Positions 43,914 through 52,092 of a DNA stretch of 58,753 bases are shown piece by piece (within the stretch, counting starts at the first letter, position 1; each line of letters begins with the position of its first letter). Below the pieces are notes generated by a model. That model worked only from the letters and a program-made list of their open reading frames with translations, searched no databases and was not told where the DNA came from. The translations under genes were made by a program, and so were the position numbers. The DNA is from CTSOIL-112 sp049291875 (lineage in GTDB: Bacteria; Pseudomonadota; Gammaproteobacteria; Burkholderiales; Burkholderiaceae): positions 1-58,753 of the forward strand of contig JBATQE010000059.1 of the NCBI GenBank assembly GCA_049291875.1, read 5' to 3'.

Positions 43914-44507
43914 ATGACAGAAACCAGCCCCATTGCACAAGCGACAAATCCCGCAGAGATCAGTACGCGTGACGACGACCGACTGGTTTGGCTTGACATG
44001 GAAATGACCGGCCTCAACCCTTTATCCGACCGCATTATCGAGCTGGCCATTGTCATCACCGACAAAAACCTCAACACCATCGCCGAAGCACCGGTCTGGG
44101 TCATCCACCAAGCCGACGAAGTGCTCAACGGCATGGACGCATGGAATCAAAAAACCCACGGCAACTCAGGCCTGATCGACAAAGTGCGCGCCTCCACGCT
44201 GACCGAAGCACAGGTCGAGCAAGCGGCATTGGAATTTATCAAACGCTACATCGGCCCGAGCAAATCACCGATGTGCGGCAACTCAATCGGCCAAGACCGC
44301 CGGTTCATGGCCAACTACATGCCGACGCTCGAAAAATACTTTCACTACCGCAATCTCGACGTCTCCACACTCAAAGAACTCGCGCGCCGCTGGTATCCGC
44401 GCGTGTACGACGGCTATAAAAAACAAACGCGCCATACCGCGCTGGCGGATGTGTACGAATCAATTGACGAGTTGAAATACTATCGGGAAACGATTTTGGT
44501 TAAATAG
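43914..44507 (+). CDS. orn: Oligoribonuclease
   Basis: A 197-residue DEDDh 3'-5' exoribonuclease that finishes RNA decay by splitting dinucleotides, including pGpG from c-di-GMP turnover. WLDMEMTGL supplies the first Asp and Glu, GNSIGQDRRFM the next Asp, and HTALADVYESI the His and last Asp. It has a longer N-terminal lead (TETSPIAQATNPAEISTRDD) than most. The ATG at 43896 is an alternative start. It is divergent from the M48/rsgA/IclR unit with under 60 nt between. The next gene is the reverse transcriptase, 67 nt downstream. Confidence 0.95.
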   Translation: MTETSPIAQATNPAEISTRDDDRLVWLDMEMTGLNPLSDRIIELAIVITDKNLNTIAEAPVWVIHQADEVLNGMDAWNQKTHGNSGLIDKVRASTLTEAQVEQAALEFIKRYIGPSKSPMCGNSIGQDRRFMANYMPTLEKYFHYRNLDVSTLKELARRWYPRVYDGYKKQTRHTALADVYESIDELKYYRETILVK

Positions 44508-44574
44508 TTGCTAGGTCAAAATAGTTGGGTTATTTCGTCGTTATTGATATTGGAATCGCTAAGGAATACTTTCT

Positions 44575-46071
44575 ATGCAGCAAATTATTGAACTGTCTAG
44601 TGTTGATGCCTCTGCTCATTTTTTGAAAGGAAGTAGTTACTTTAATGGAGACTTTCCAAAATACATAAGCTTTGAGCTGATATTGCAAAAAGTAGCTAGT
44701 GTGCTCAACGGAGCCAATTTTAGCGGGTTTAAAAATGCTAACCCGTATACTATTCCTAATGTCAATTACAGTTTTACTACAAACAAGGATGGCCGATTTG
44801 CTTGGCGGCCATTGGAACTGATTCACCCTGTTCTGTATGTCTCTCTCGTTAATGAGATTACTAACAACGTTAACTGGTGCATTATTCAAAAAAGAATGAA
44901 GCAGTTTAGAGGGGGATTAGTTGAATGTTGTAGTGCTCCGTTGGTATCAAGTGATCATCAGACAGATGCGGCGACACAAATTAAGAGTTGGTGGCAATCT
45001 GTTGAGCAACGATCGCTGGTTTACTCGCTTGAATACCGACATTTGTTGCATACTGATGTCACTGACTGTTATGGTGCTCTATATACGCATAGTATTCCAT
45101 GGGCACTACATGGGAGGGAAGTAGCTAAGGCAGAAAAAAATAATAATTCTCTACTGGGAAATATTATAGATTTTCACATTCAATCAGGGCGATATGGCCA
45201 AACCAATGGAATCCCTCAAGGATCCGTGCTAATGGACTTTATTGCCGAGTTGGTGTTGGGCTATGTTGACGATATGGTTTATGAAGAGCTCGGGGCTCCT
45301 TCTGATATTCGTGTTCTTCGCTATCGCGATGACTATAGAATCTTTTCCAATACTCAGGAACGCGGAGAAGAGGTTTTAAAGACTATTAGTGATAAATTAC
45401 GTACGGTAGGGATGAGACTAGGTGTTTCAAAGACCATTGCATGCAGTAATGTTATTGAAGGCTCTGTTAAGCCAGATAAATTGGCAGGAATTGAACTTCA
45501 GGATTTGGGTACGTCAAATGCTAAGACTATTCAAAAGCAGCTGTTACGGCTACATAATTTTGGGAAACGCTATCCGAACAGTGGGGCATTAAAGAGGCTA
45601 ATGAGTGAGTTTCATACAAGTCTTTCCAAACAAAACGAATGTCCAGATGACTTAGATGTTCAAGTAGCAATCGCCACAGATATTGCCTATATATCACCCT
45701 CTACTTTCCCTGCTGTTGCAGGTATATTGAGTTACCTTATTTCTCTGGCTCCAGACAATATAAAACCCGATCTATGGACTAAGGTGCGAAATAAAATGGC
45801 CGGCATTCCTTACAATGGATATTTGGAGGTTTGGTTACAGAGAGTGATTAAGCCAAAATCTTTAGAGCTTGATTTTGAAAGCAAAGAACCTCTCTGTCAG
45901 ATTGTAAATGGGCAAAAGCCTTGTCTTTGGGATAGTAGTTGGCTTTCTAGCAACGATTTAAAAAGGGCTATTGATGTGAGCAATATACTTCTATCTGATG
46001 CTGCGGATACTAGTGAAATTATTCAGCCAGAAGAGATTGAATTATTCAAACAAAGCGCTTTGAATTATTAG
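44575..46071 (+). CDS. Stand-alone reverse transcriptase, probable phage-defence type
   Basis: A 498-residue RNA-directed DNA polymerase-like protein. Motifs by residue: HTDVTDCYGALYTHSI (160-174, catalytic Asp), NGIPQGSVLMDFIAELVL (211-228, motif 4), RYRDDYRIF (249-257; catalytic pair Asp252-Asp253 with Arg where most RTs have Ala) and LGVSKT (282-287). The C-terminal ~200 residues are helical and match nothing I know. There is no maturase or endonuclease domain, so it is not a group II intron protein, and only 67 nt precede it, leaving no room for an upstream retron RNA. The motif set fits the Abi/UG (DRT) lineage of defence RTs; I cannot assign a DRT number. AAGGA precedes the ATG. The gene is AT-rich against its neighbours, suggesting recent transfer. 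Confidence 0.88.
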   Translation: MQQIIELSSVDASAHFLKGSSYFNGDFPKYISFELILQKVASVLNGANFSGFKNANPYTIPNVNYSFTTNKDGRFAWRPLELIHPVLYVSLVNEITNNVNWCIIQKRMKQFRGGLVECCSAPLVSSDHQTDAATQIKSWWQSVEQRSLVYSLEYRHLLHTDVTDCYGALYTHSIPWALHGREVAKAEKNNNSLLGNIIDFHIQSGRYGQTNGIPQGSVLMDFIAELVLGYVDDMVYEELGAPSDIRVLRYRDDYRIFSNTQERGEEVLKTISDKLRTVGMRLGVSKTIACSNVIEGSVKPDKLAGIELQDLGTSNAKTIQKQLLRLHNFGKRYPNSGALKRLMSEFHTSLSKQNECPDDLDVQVAIATDIAYISPSTFPAVAGILSYLISLAPDNIKPDLWTKVRNKMAGIPYNGYLEVWLQRVIKPKSLELDFESKEPLCQIVNGQKPCLWDSSWLSSNDLKRAIDVSNILLSDAADTSEIIQPEEIELFKQSALNY

Positions 46072-46125
46072 ATATAGGATGAAAAATACCCTTCTATGGT
46101 CTAATTCAAATAACAATGATTTAAA

Positions 46126-46158
46126 AAAACAAAGGGCGCACATGCGCCCTTTGTTTTT
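46126..46158. terminator. Bidirectional terminator after the reverse transcriptase
   Basis: A 15-bp stem AAAACAAAGGGCGCA / TGCGCCCTTTGTTTT with a 2-nt spacer (so about 4 unpaired in practice) and a long T-tract. It can serve both the reverse transcriptase and the convergent MBL hydrolase gene. Confidence 0.92.
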
Positions 46159-46176
46159 TGTACAACGTGACAAATA

Positions 46177-47133
46177 TTACTTTGCCAAACTGTCCAGCCA
46201 AACCGTCATCCCTTGGGTATTCAGTTCAATATCACCCGCGAAGATTTCAGCGATTTGCTCGCTGGATAGCGTGCTGCCGAACATCTGCGCTTGCATGATG
46301 ATGTAGGCTTGCAGGGCGTCTTTCAGGCGTTGGTGGCGCGTGTCGTGATCCAGGCCGAGGCTTTGGACGTATTCGGCCATATTGACCACGGCGGTGATGT
46401 GGCGCAGCAGTTCGCGCGCGAGTTTTTCCGGATGGTATACCGCGCCGTAGTGCGTGAGGTACATGGCTTTGGGTTTGAATTCGAGCAGGCGGGCGATGGA
46501 GTTGCGCATTTCCTCCGGCTCGAATTGCGTCGGCGTGGTGGTCGGGAAAATGAATACGCGATCGTCAATGTCCAATTCGCGGTAGGACAGGCCGAACATG
46601 TCTCCGGTGAAGATGCCTTGTGACTTTTGGTCAACGATACACATGTGGTGGCGCGCATGACCCGGGGTGTCAATGCACAGCAGTTCGCGGCCATTGAGCG
46701 AGATGCGGGTGTCGTCGGGTGCTTCGATGATGCGTTCGGCTGGGATGGGCAGGATTTCACCGTAGACTTTTTTCACATAGTCCGCGCCGTAAACCGCGCT
46801 CACGCCGGCGATGAGTTTGGATGGCTCGATCATGTGACGCGCGCCGCGCGGATGCACGACGAGTTTGGCGTTCGGGAATTTTTGCATCATTAGGCTGGCG
46901 CCGCCTGCGTGATCGAGATGGATGTGGGTGAGGATGACGTAGTCAACGGCGGTTTCGTCCAGTCCGACTTTTTTGAGCGCGGCGAGGGCATTGGGTACGG
47001 AGTCGTTGCTGCCGGTGTCAACGAATGCGGCGCGTCCGTTTTCCACCATCAGGTATATCGCGGCCAATTCAGGGCGAACGTAGCCTGAGTCGAAGCCGTA
47101 TACGCCGTGACCGTAGTCGTTCCAATTAAACAT
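46177..47133 (-). CDS. MBL-fold metallo-hydrolase
   Basis: A 318-residue metallo-beta-lactamase-fold enzyme. The dinuclear metal site LTHIHLDHAGGASLM (HxHxDH) is followed by the other ligands in DTPGHARHHMCI and IFTGDMFGLSY, and LTHYGAVYHPEK near the C-terminus supplies the last His. Substrate class (thioester, lactone or other) cannot be told; the layout is like the glyoxalase-II-related group of soluble hydrolases. AGGAG lies 7 nt before the ATG. It is transcribed toward the reverse transcriptase and stands alone. Confidence 0.88.
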   Translation of the reverse strand: MFNWNDYGHGVYGFDSGYVRPELAAIYLMVENGRAAFVDTGSNDSVPNALAALKKVGLDETAVDYVILTHIHLDHAGGASLMMQKFPNAKLVVHPRGARHMIEPSKLIAGVSAVYGADYVKKVYGEILPIPAERIIEAPDDTRISLNGRELLCIDTPGHARHHMCIVDQKSQGIFTGDMFGLSYRELDIDDRVFIFPTTTPTQFEPEEMRNSIARLLEFKPKAMYLTHYGAVYHPEKLARELLRHITAVVNMAEYVQSLGLDHDTRHQRLKDALQAYIIMQAQMFGSTLSSEQIAEIFAGDIELNTQGMTVWLDSLAK

Positions 47134-47254
47134 ATTTGTCTCCTTTTCGTGTGGTTTTAAATATTAGAATGTCATGGCGAATGGTAATGGTTGATTGTAA
47201 TGCGAGTCTTACTGCCGTGGAGCCTTACCGCCGTGAAACTTTACCATAATTGGT

Positions 47255-47827
47255 TTATGCTTCATCGGTAGGGTCGGCCTCTGGTGTTATATCCTCGTCG
47301 GTCTCATCGGGGTTGTGTTCCAGAACGGCTTTGATGAATTGAAACAGTTCGCGGAATGATTTGGGTGGTTTAGCCTGCTCGGTTTCTTTGCGTGTGTTGC
47401 GTACCAGCGTGCGCAGCTCTTGTACCGAGGCGTGCGGAAAGTCGCTGAGGAATTGGGTGATGGCTTCGTCTTTGGCGATCATTGCGGTGCGGTAGCGTTC
47501 GATGCGGTGGAGCAGCGCGGTCGCGGCGGTGGATGAGCCTCTGATTTGTTCGAGCTTTTCACGAATCGGCGCGGTGTCCTCTTTGCGCATGATTTTGCCG
47601 ATGAACTGCATTTGGCGGCGGCGCGCTTCGTGCGCGTTCAGACGTTTGTATTCTTTGATGGCATCGAGCAAATCTTCGGACATCGGGATTTTGCTCAAGG
47701 CTTCTTTGGACAGCTCGACCAATTCTTCGCCGATGTCTTGCAATTCGTGCATTTGCTGCTTGCGTTTGGTTTTGCTGATTTTATCAACGGCGCGTGTGCC
47801 GTCGACGACGTAAAAAGTTTCTGACAT
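47255..47827 (-). CDS. yjgA: Ribosome-associated protein YjgA/DarP
   Basis: A 190-residue, highly charged helical protein of the YjgA (DUF615) family. SKTKRKQQMHELQDIGEELV and LLDAIKEYKRLNAHEARRRQMQFIG-like segments are the family signatures; YjgA helps late 50S assembly in E. coli. The open frame extends to 47905, but MSETFYVVDG at 47827 is preceded by GGTGA and is the better start. It has a longer acidic C-terminal tail (DETDEDITPEADPTDEA). It is divergent from pmbA, the classic yjgA-pmbA pairing. Confidence 0.92.
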   Translation of the reverse strand: MSETFYVVDGTRAVDKISKTKRKQQMHELQDIGEELVELSKEALSKIPMSEDLLDAIKEYKRLNAHEARRRQMQFIGKIMRKEDTAPIREKLEQIRGSSTAATALLHRIERYRTAMIAKDEAITQFLSDFPHASVQELRTLVRNTRKETEQAKPPKSFRELFQFIKAVLEHNPDETDEDITPEADPTDEA

Positions 47828-47959
47828 GATTTCACCGTAAAGGAACGGCGCGCGGCATACGCTATCGTGCAAATAGGGCATAAAAGCGGTATGATGCGGG
47901 CACATTCAACGTAAATAGTTATTTAAATTCAGACATAAAGTAGATAAGGATCGTTTTTC

Positions 47960-49315
47960 ATGTCCGTCAGCTTCGATTATACACGCAACGACTTTGAAGC
48001 CGTTGCGCATCACACATTACAGACCGCAAAAAAACTGGGCGCGCGTGCCTGCGCGGTGGAGGTTTCCGAGTCCAATGGCTTGTCGGTCAGTTCGCGCAAT
48101 GGCGCGGTGGAGACGGTTGAGCATAACCGCGACAAATCACTCTCGGTCTCGGTCTATGTGGGCAAACAGCGTGGCTTTGCCAGCACCTCGGATTTTTCCG
48201 AACCGGCGATTGCCAGCACGGTTCAGGCGGCATACGACATTGCGCGTTACACGGCGGCCGATCCATGTGCTGGTTTGCCGGAGAAAAAATATTTGTATCA
48301 ACCGAAAAAGAGCCATGCGGATTTGGATTTATACCACCCGTGGGATTTGAGCACCGCGCAGGCGATCGAATTGACTTTGCAGGCGGAGCAAGCGGCGTTT
48401 GACACCTGCAAATACATCAAAAATTCAGACGGTGCGGGCGTTTCCAGTCACCAAGGGCATTTTGTTTCAGCGGCAAGCAACGGTTTTATGGGCGGTTATG
48501 CCTATTCGCGTCACTCGGCCAGTTGTGTGCCGATTGCGCAAAAGGGCAAGCACATGGAGCGTGACGTGTGGTACGCCTCGGCACGCGATCCGAAAAAATT
48601 GGCCGATGTACGGGAAATCGGCGCGTATGCAGCGCATCGTGCGGCGGCGCGTTTGGGCGCGAAAAAAATCAGCTCGCGTTCGTGTCCCGTGTTGTTTGAG
48701 GCGCCTTTAGCGGCCGGTTTGCTCGGCAATTTTGCCCAAGCGATCAGCGGTGGCGCTCTGTACCGCAAAACCTCGTTTTTATTGGACGCACTGGGTCAAC
48801 GGATTTTTCCGAAACACATTCAGATTGTGGATGATCCATTCATCGTTCAGGGCATGGGCAGCAGCTATTTTGATGACGAAGGCGTGGCGTGCCAGCGCCG
48901 CGAATTGGTGGACGGAGGTCGTTTGACCGGCTATTTGCTGTCGATGTACACGGCGCGTAAACTCAAAATGCAGCCGACTGGCAACGCCAGCGGCTCGCAC
49001 AATTTGCGTTTGAGCAGTTCAAAGACCAAAAAGGGCGACGATTTCGCGGCCATGTTGAATAAAATGGGTACGGGCTTGCTCGTGACCGAATTGCTTGGCA
49101 GCGGCGTCAACTATGTGACGGGTGATTATTCACGCGGCGCGAGTGGCTTTTGGGTGGAAAACGGGGTGATTGTTCATCCGGTGGAGGAAATCACCATCGC
49201 GGGCAATTTGAAAGACATCTTCCGTCAAATCGTGGCGGTCGGCGCGGACGAAATCGTGCGCGGTACCAAACAAACCGGTTCGATTTTGATTGAAAATATG
49301 ACCATAGCAGGTTAG
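47960..49315 (+). CDS. pmbA: Metalloprotease PmbA (TldE)
   Basis: A 451-residue subunit of the TldD/TldE protease (family U62), which matures peptide antibiotics such as microcin B17 and degrades CcdA in E. coli. VSESNGLSVSSRNGAVETVE and the C-terminal NYVTGDYSRGASGFWVENG are family signatures. TldE carries no metal-binding HExxxH itself and works with TldD, which is not in this window. It starts at an ATG 130 nt from divergent yjgA and precedes the SIMPL gene by 21 nt. Confidence 0.95.
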   Translation: MSVSFDYTRNDFEAVAHHTLQTAKKLGARACAVEVSESNGLSVSSRNGAVETVEHNRDKSLSVSVYVGKQRGFASTSDFSEPAIASTVQAAYDIARYTAADPCAGLPEKKYLYQPKKSHADLDLYHPWDLSTAQAIELTLQAEQAAFDTCKYIKNSDGAGVSSHQGHFVSAASNGFMGGYAYSRHSASCVPIAQKGKHMERDVWYASARDPKKLADVREIGAYAAHRAAARLGAKKISSRSCPVLFEAPLAAGLLGNFAQAISGGALYRKTSFLLDALGQRIFPKHIQIVDDPFIVQGMGSSYFDDEGVACQRRELVDGGRLTGYLLSMYTARKLKMQPTGNASGSHNLRLSSSKTKKGDDFAAMLNKMGTGLLVTELLGSGVNYVTGDYSRGASGFWVENGVIVHPVEEITIAGNLKDIFRQIVAVGADEIVRGTKQTGSILIENMTIAG

Positions 49316-49336
49316 CGTAAACAAGAGGAGCGCATC

Positions 49337-50086
49337 ATGGATAAAAGCATCGGACGTGGTTTGGCAATTTTAGGTGTTTTGTTGGCTTTAGGCATGTCCA
49401 TCGGTGCATTTATCCTCGGTGTGCAGGCCAAGCAAATTGGCTCGGCCAAGCAAACCATCACGGTCAAGGGCGTGGCCGAAAAACCGATTGATTCGACTTC
49501 AGCCGAATGGCAAATTACGCTCAATACGCGTGCGGACAGCTTTGCCGATGCGCTGGCGCAGATCAAGCAAGAAAAACCGGCGATGCAAAATTTTCTCAAA
49601 CAGTTTGGTTTTGACGGTGAACAGGTGATGTTCGATGCGGAAAGCGTCACACCGCACATGGTGGATGAACGCGATGATCGCGGTTACAGCGTATCGGTGC
49701 AACGCGGATTCAACGCCTCCCAAACATTGCACATCAAAACCAACGATCTGGCGAAAATTCAAGAAGCCCGCGCCAAAATCATCGAGTATCAGGCACAAGG
49801 CCATGATTTGAATGTGTCCGATGTGGATTTTTTGGTTGGCAATCTGGATGACATCAAACTCGCGCTGATCGGCGAAGCGACGAAAAACGCCAAAACCCGT
49901 GCGGATGAGTTTGCCAAAAATGGCGATGCGAAAGTCGGTACGATGCGTTCGGCTTCACAGGGGACATTTGACATTCTGCCCGCGAATGGCAGCGCCGAAG
50001 ACAGCATCGGCGGCGTCTATGATAAAAGCACGGTCAAAAAAATCGCGCGCGTAGTCGTGACGATTGAGTACAATACCCAACCATAA
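49337..50086 (+). CDS. SIMPL domain envelope protein
   Basis: A 249-residue protein with one N-terminal hydrophobic segment (IGRGLAILGVLLALGMSIGA, an uncleaved anchor or signal) and a SIMPL domain (DUF541) from about residue 40. Landmarks are ITVKGVAEKPIDSTSAEW and the closing VVVTIEYNTQP. Family members include E. coli YggE (linked to oxidative stress) and BP26 of Brucella, and their function is unclear. AGAGGAG lies 6 nt before the ATG. It follows pmbA closely and may be co-transcribed. Confidence 0.88.
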   Translation: MDKSIGRGLAILGVLLALGMSIGAFILGVQAKQIGSAKQTITVKGVAEKPIDSTSAEWQITLNTRADSFADALAQIKQEKPAMQNFLKQFGFDGEQVMFDAESVTPHMVDERDDRGYSVSVQRGFNASQTLHIKTNDLAKIQEARAKIIEYQAQGHDLNVSDVDFLVGNLDDIKLALIGEATKNAKTRADEFAKNGDAKVGTMRSASQGTFDILPANGSAEDSIGGVYDKSTVKKIARVVVTIEYNTQP

Positions 50087-50125
50087 TGATGTCCAAAGTC
50101 ATTTGAACCGATACAGCAGAGATTT

Positions 50126-50482
50126 ATGTACGAGAATAAACGCCAACAGGTGATTTCACATCAGCAGTTTATGCGTCGTTTGCGCCAGCATCTGTGGGTG
50201 GCTTTGGCCTTACTCATCGGCTCTTTGGCGATGGGCATGGTGGGTTATAAAGTGTTTGAGCAATTAGCGTGGATCGACGGGTTTTTGAATTCCGCCATGC
50301 TGTTGGGTGGAATGGGGCCGGTGAATCCACCGTTGACCGAAGCGGGCAAACTATTCGCGGGGATGTATGCGCTGTATGCCGGCTTGGTATTCGTTGTCAC
50401 CGCCGCGCTGATGGTCACACCGGTGGCGCATCGCTTGCTGCATCGGTTTCACTGCGATGATGATGTGGGTAGTTCCGATTGA
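50126..50482 (+). CDS. Small two-helix membrane protein
   Basis: A 118-residue protein with two predicted membrane helices (about residues 25-43 and 82-98). Between them is the motif LLGGMGPVNPPLTEAGKLFA, a short pore-loop-like segment that I recall from uncharacterised bacterial membrane proteins with this same two-helix layout, and the C-terminus has HRLLHRFHCDDD. It is 29 nt upstream of the cytochrome b562-like gene, with which it may be co-expressed. An ion-channel-like role is a speculation from the layout only. Confidence 0.65.
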   Translation: MYENKRQQVISHQQFMRRLRQHLWVALALLIGSLAMGMVGYKVFEQLAWIDGFLNSAMLLGGMGPVNPPLTEAGKLFAGMYALYAGLVFVVTAALMVTPVAHRLLHRFHCDDDVGSSD

Positions 50483-50511
50483 ATATGATTTCTAACCAGA
50501 AGGAGACGACT

Positions 50512-50913
50512 ATGAAGGCATCCACCATACAGAAAAATTTGGCGGCATTGCTCACGGGAGTGAGCTTGTTGACCTTGAGTGCCTGCGCGAGTGCGCCGAT
50601 GGGTACGCCGAGCATTAAAAGTGCCATGCAGCAGATGAAAAATACGCATCAAGCGGCGATGAACAGCGATAACTTGGCGGATTTTAAAATGCACGTAGCA
50701 GGATTTAAAAAAGGCACACACGACGCAGCGCTCAACCGCTATCGAGGTACGGATGCTGAGCAGGCTATGTATGCTGAAGGGATGAAAAAACTGGATGCGG
50801 GCTTGATGCTGGTTGAGCAAAACATCGCATCGGGCAATTTAACTGCGGCAAAAGCAGAGCTGAATCGTTTGCTGGAGATTCGCAATCAGTACCATAAGGT
50901 ACTGAAAAAATAA
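50512..50913 (+). CDS. Cytochrome b562-like lipoprotein
   Basis: A 133-residue lipoprotein (lipobox LTLSAC, Cys25) whose mature part looks like the four-helix bundle of cytochrome b562. The C-terminal helix ends IRNQYHKVLKK, comparable to the RNAYHQKYR end of the E. coli protein whose His ligates heme, and an early Met in SAMQQMKNTH is placed to be the other ligand. E. coli cytochrome b562 is a free periplasmic protein; this one is membrane-anchored. The sequence AAGGAGACGACT precedes ATG 50512, which is preferred over the in-frame start at 50479. Heme binding is inferred, not shown. Confidence 0.72.
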   Translation: MKASTIQKNLAALLTGVSLLTLSACASAPMGTPSIKSAMQQMKNTHQAAMNSDNLADFKMHVAGFKKGTHDAALNRYRGTDAEQAMYAEGMKKLDAGLMLVEQNIASGNLTAAKAELNRLLEIRNQYHKVLKK

Positions 50914-50940
50914 TTGACATGCCATTTGGCATATAAGTGC

Positions 50941-50972
50941 AAAGCCCGAACGAAATCGCTCGGGCTTTTCTA
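50941..50972. terminator. Bidirectional terminator
   Basis: A stem AAAGCCCGA / TCGGGCTTT (9 bp, with CGA/TCG inside) and T-tract lie between the convergent cytochrome-like gene and azlD. Confidence 0.9.
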
Positions 50973-50975
50973 TGT

Positions 50976-51320
50976 TTAGAATAAATTCAGGACGTTGTTG
51001 ACTAAAATCATGTACAGCGCGACACCGCCGAATAAACTCAGCAGATAGTTTTTAAATACCACCTGCAAAAAAGCGGTCAATGCGATACCGAATACCGCAA
51101 ACTGTATTTCGGAAAATTGCTTGGCTTTGTATGCATCCGACGCATACACCACCAAAATCAGCATCATAATCAGTGGAAAGCGATTTTTAATATAGGCGAT
51201 GAAGGGATGGGCGTTCAGCCAATCTTTAAAGAAAAACGGCAGCGCGCGCAAGCCCCACGTCACCAAACCCATCACCACAATCATGGCGGCGATGTACACG
51301 CCGCTAACCGGAGTATTCAT
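50976..51320 (-). CDS. azlD: Branched-chain amino-acid exporter small subunit AzlD
   Basis: A 114-residue inner-membrane protein with about four helices, the small partner of AzlC. The MGLVTWGLRALPFFF segment and the KNRFPLIMMLILVVYASDAY helix are typical AzlD features. It overlaps azlC by 4 nt (ATGA), so the two are translated together; in B. subtilis AzlCD exports 4-azaleucine and probably branched-chain amino acids. The reading frame is open upstream to 51713 inside azlC, but that extension is not real. Confidence 0.9.
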   Translation of the reverse strand: MNTPVSGVYIAAMIVVMGLVTWGLRALPFFFKDWLNAHPFIAYIKNRFPLIMMLILVVYASDAYKAKQFSEIQFAVFGIALTAFLQVVFKNYLLSLFGGVALYMILVNNVLNLF

Positions 51321-51988
51321 ACGCCTGCCTCCACTTTCTTCGGTTGACGAGTGTAATCCAACATCAATAGGATCAACGCCACGCCGCTGGCGGTGAGTAA
51401 AAAGTAGTTGGGAGCGAGCCAAGTGGCCGCCAAGCAAGCCAAAATTCCCATCGCCACGGTTTTCGTCTCGTGGTTGGCGCGGATTTGCTCGACCAATAAA
51501 ATCACGAACAGCGCGGTCAGCGAAAACTCGATGCCTTTGATCGGCGGCAGTGAGGTGGCGAGCAGCGCTCCGATGGCTGTTCCCGCAACCCAATACAACT
51601 GATTTAACGCGACGATGGGCAGCGCATTGCTCGGGTTGGCCGATTTGGAGCTGGTCAACAGCGAATAGGTTTCGTCGGTGATGCCAAACATGAAATACAG
51701 CCGTTTCGCCCAAGTGTGTGGTAGAAAATCAAACAGCGATAGACCGTAAAAAACATGACGCAGATTGATTAAAAATGTCGCAATCGCGGTGTCCAAAAGC
51801 GAGGCGTGATTCACCACCAAACCGACTGCTAAAAATTGCGCCGCACCCGCAAATACAAAAATACTGAATAGAATTGGAATGTACCAAGCAATGCCCTGCG
51901 AAACCATCAGAAAACCGAAGGTTATGCCCAGAGGGATGTAGCCGAGTAACACAGGTAGTGTGATTGTGAATAAAGAGGGGCGTTGCAT
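51317..51988 (-). CDS. azlC: Branched-chain amino-acid exporter large subunit AzlC
   Basis: A 223-residue membrane protein (about six helices) of the AzlC/YgaZ family. The opening helix TLPVLLGYIPLGITFGFL and the conserved AGAAQFLAVGLV and LINLRHVFYGLSL blocks identify it. It pairs with azlD to export branched-chain amino acids. It starts at 51988, divergent from the flavin reductase. Given that the window also encodes leuCDB, export may prevent leucine overflow (inference). Confidence 0.92.
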   Translation of the reverse strand: MQRPSLFTITLPVLLGYIPLGITFGFLMVSQGIAWYIPILFSIFVFAGAAQFLAVGLVVNHASLLDTAIATFLINLRHVFYGLSLFDFLPHTWAKRLYFMFGITDETYSLLTSSKSANPSNALPIVALNQLYWVAGTAIGALLATSLPPIKGIEFSLTALFVILLVEQIRANHETKTVAMGILACLAATWLAPNYFLLTASGVALILLMLDYTRQPKKVEAGV

Positions 51989-52017
51989 AAAAGCGTAGAA
52001 TAAATTTTAATGTGCGA

Positions 52018-52046
52018 TTGTACTGGAAAATGAAGGTTTGTATAAT
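52018..52046 (+). promoter_or_regulatory. Sigma70 promoter of the flavin reductase gene
   Basis: TTGTAC and a perfect TATAAT are separated by 17 nt, with transcription expected near 52053, 40 nt before the start codon. Confidence 0.75.
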
Positions 52047-52092
52047 GATGTAAAATTTAAGCATTTAATTAATAATTTAAATAGGTGCGATT

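Noticed and set aside
43865..44134. N-terminal extension of the M48 membrane protease
   Set aside because: The open frame reaches into orn on the other strand, and the extension is Ser/Met-rich without homology; the hydrophobic family start is at 43864.
44508..46125. Retron architecture for the reverse transcriptase
   Set aside because: Only 67 nt lie upstream and no msr/msd-like inverted repeats or effector gene are visible.
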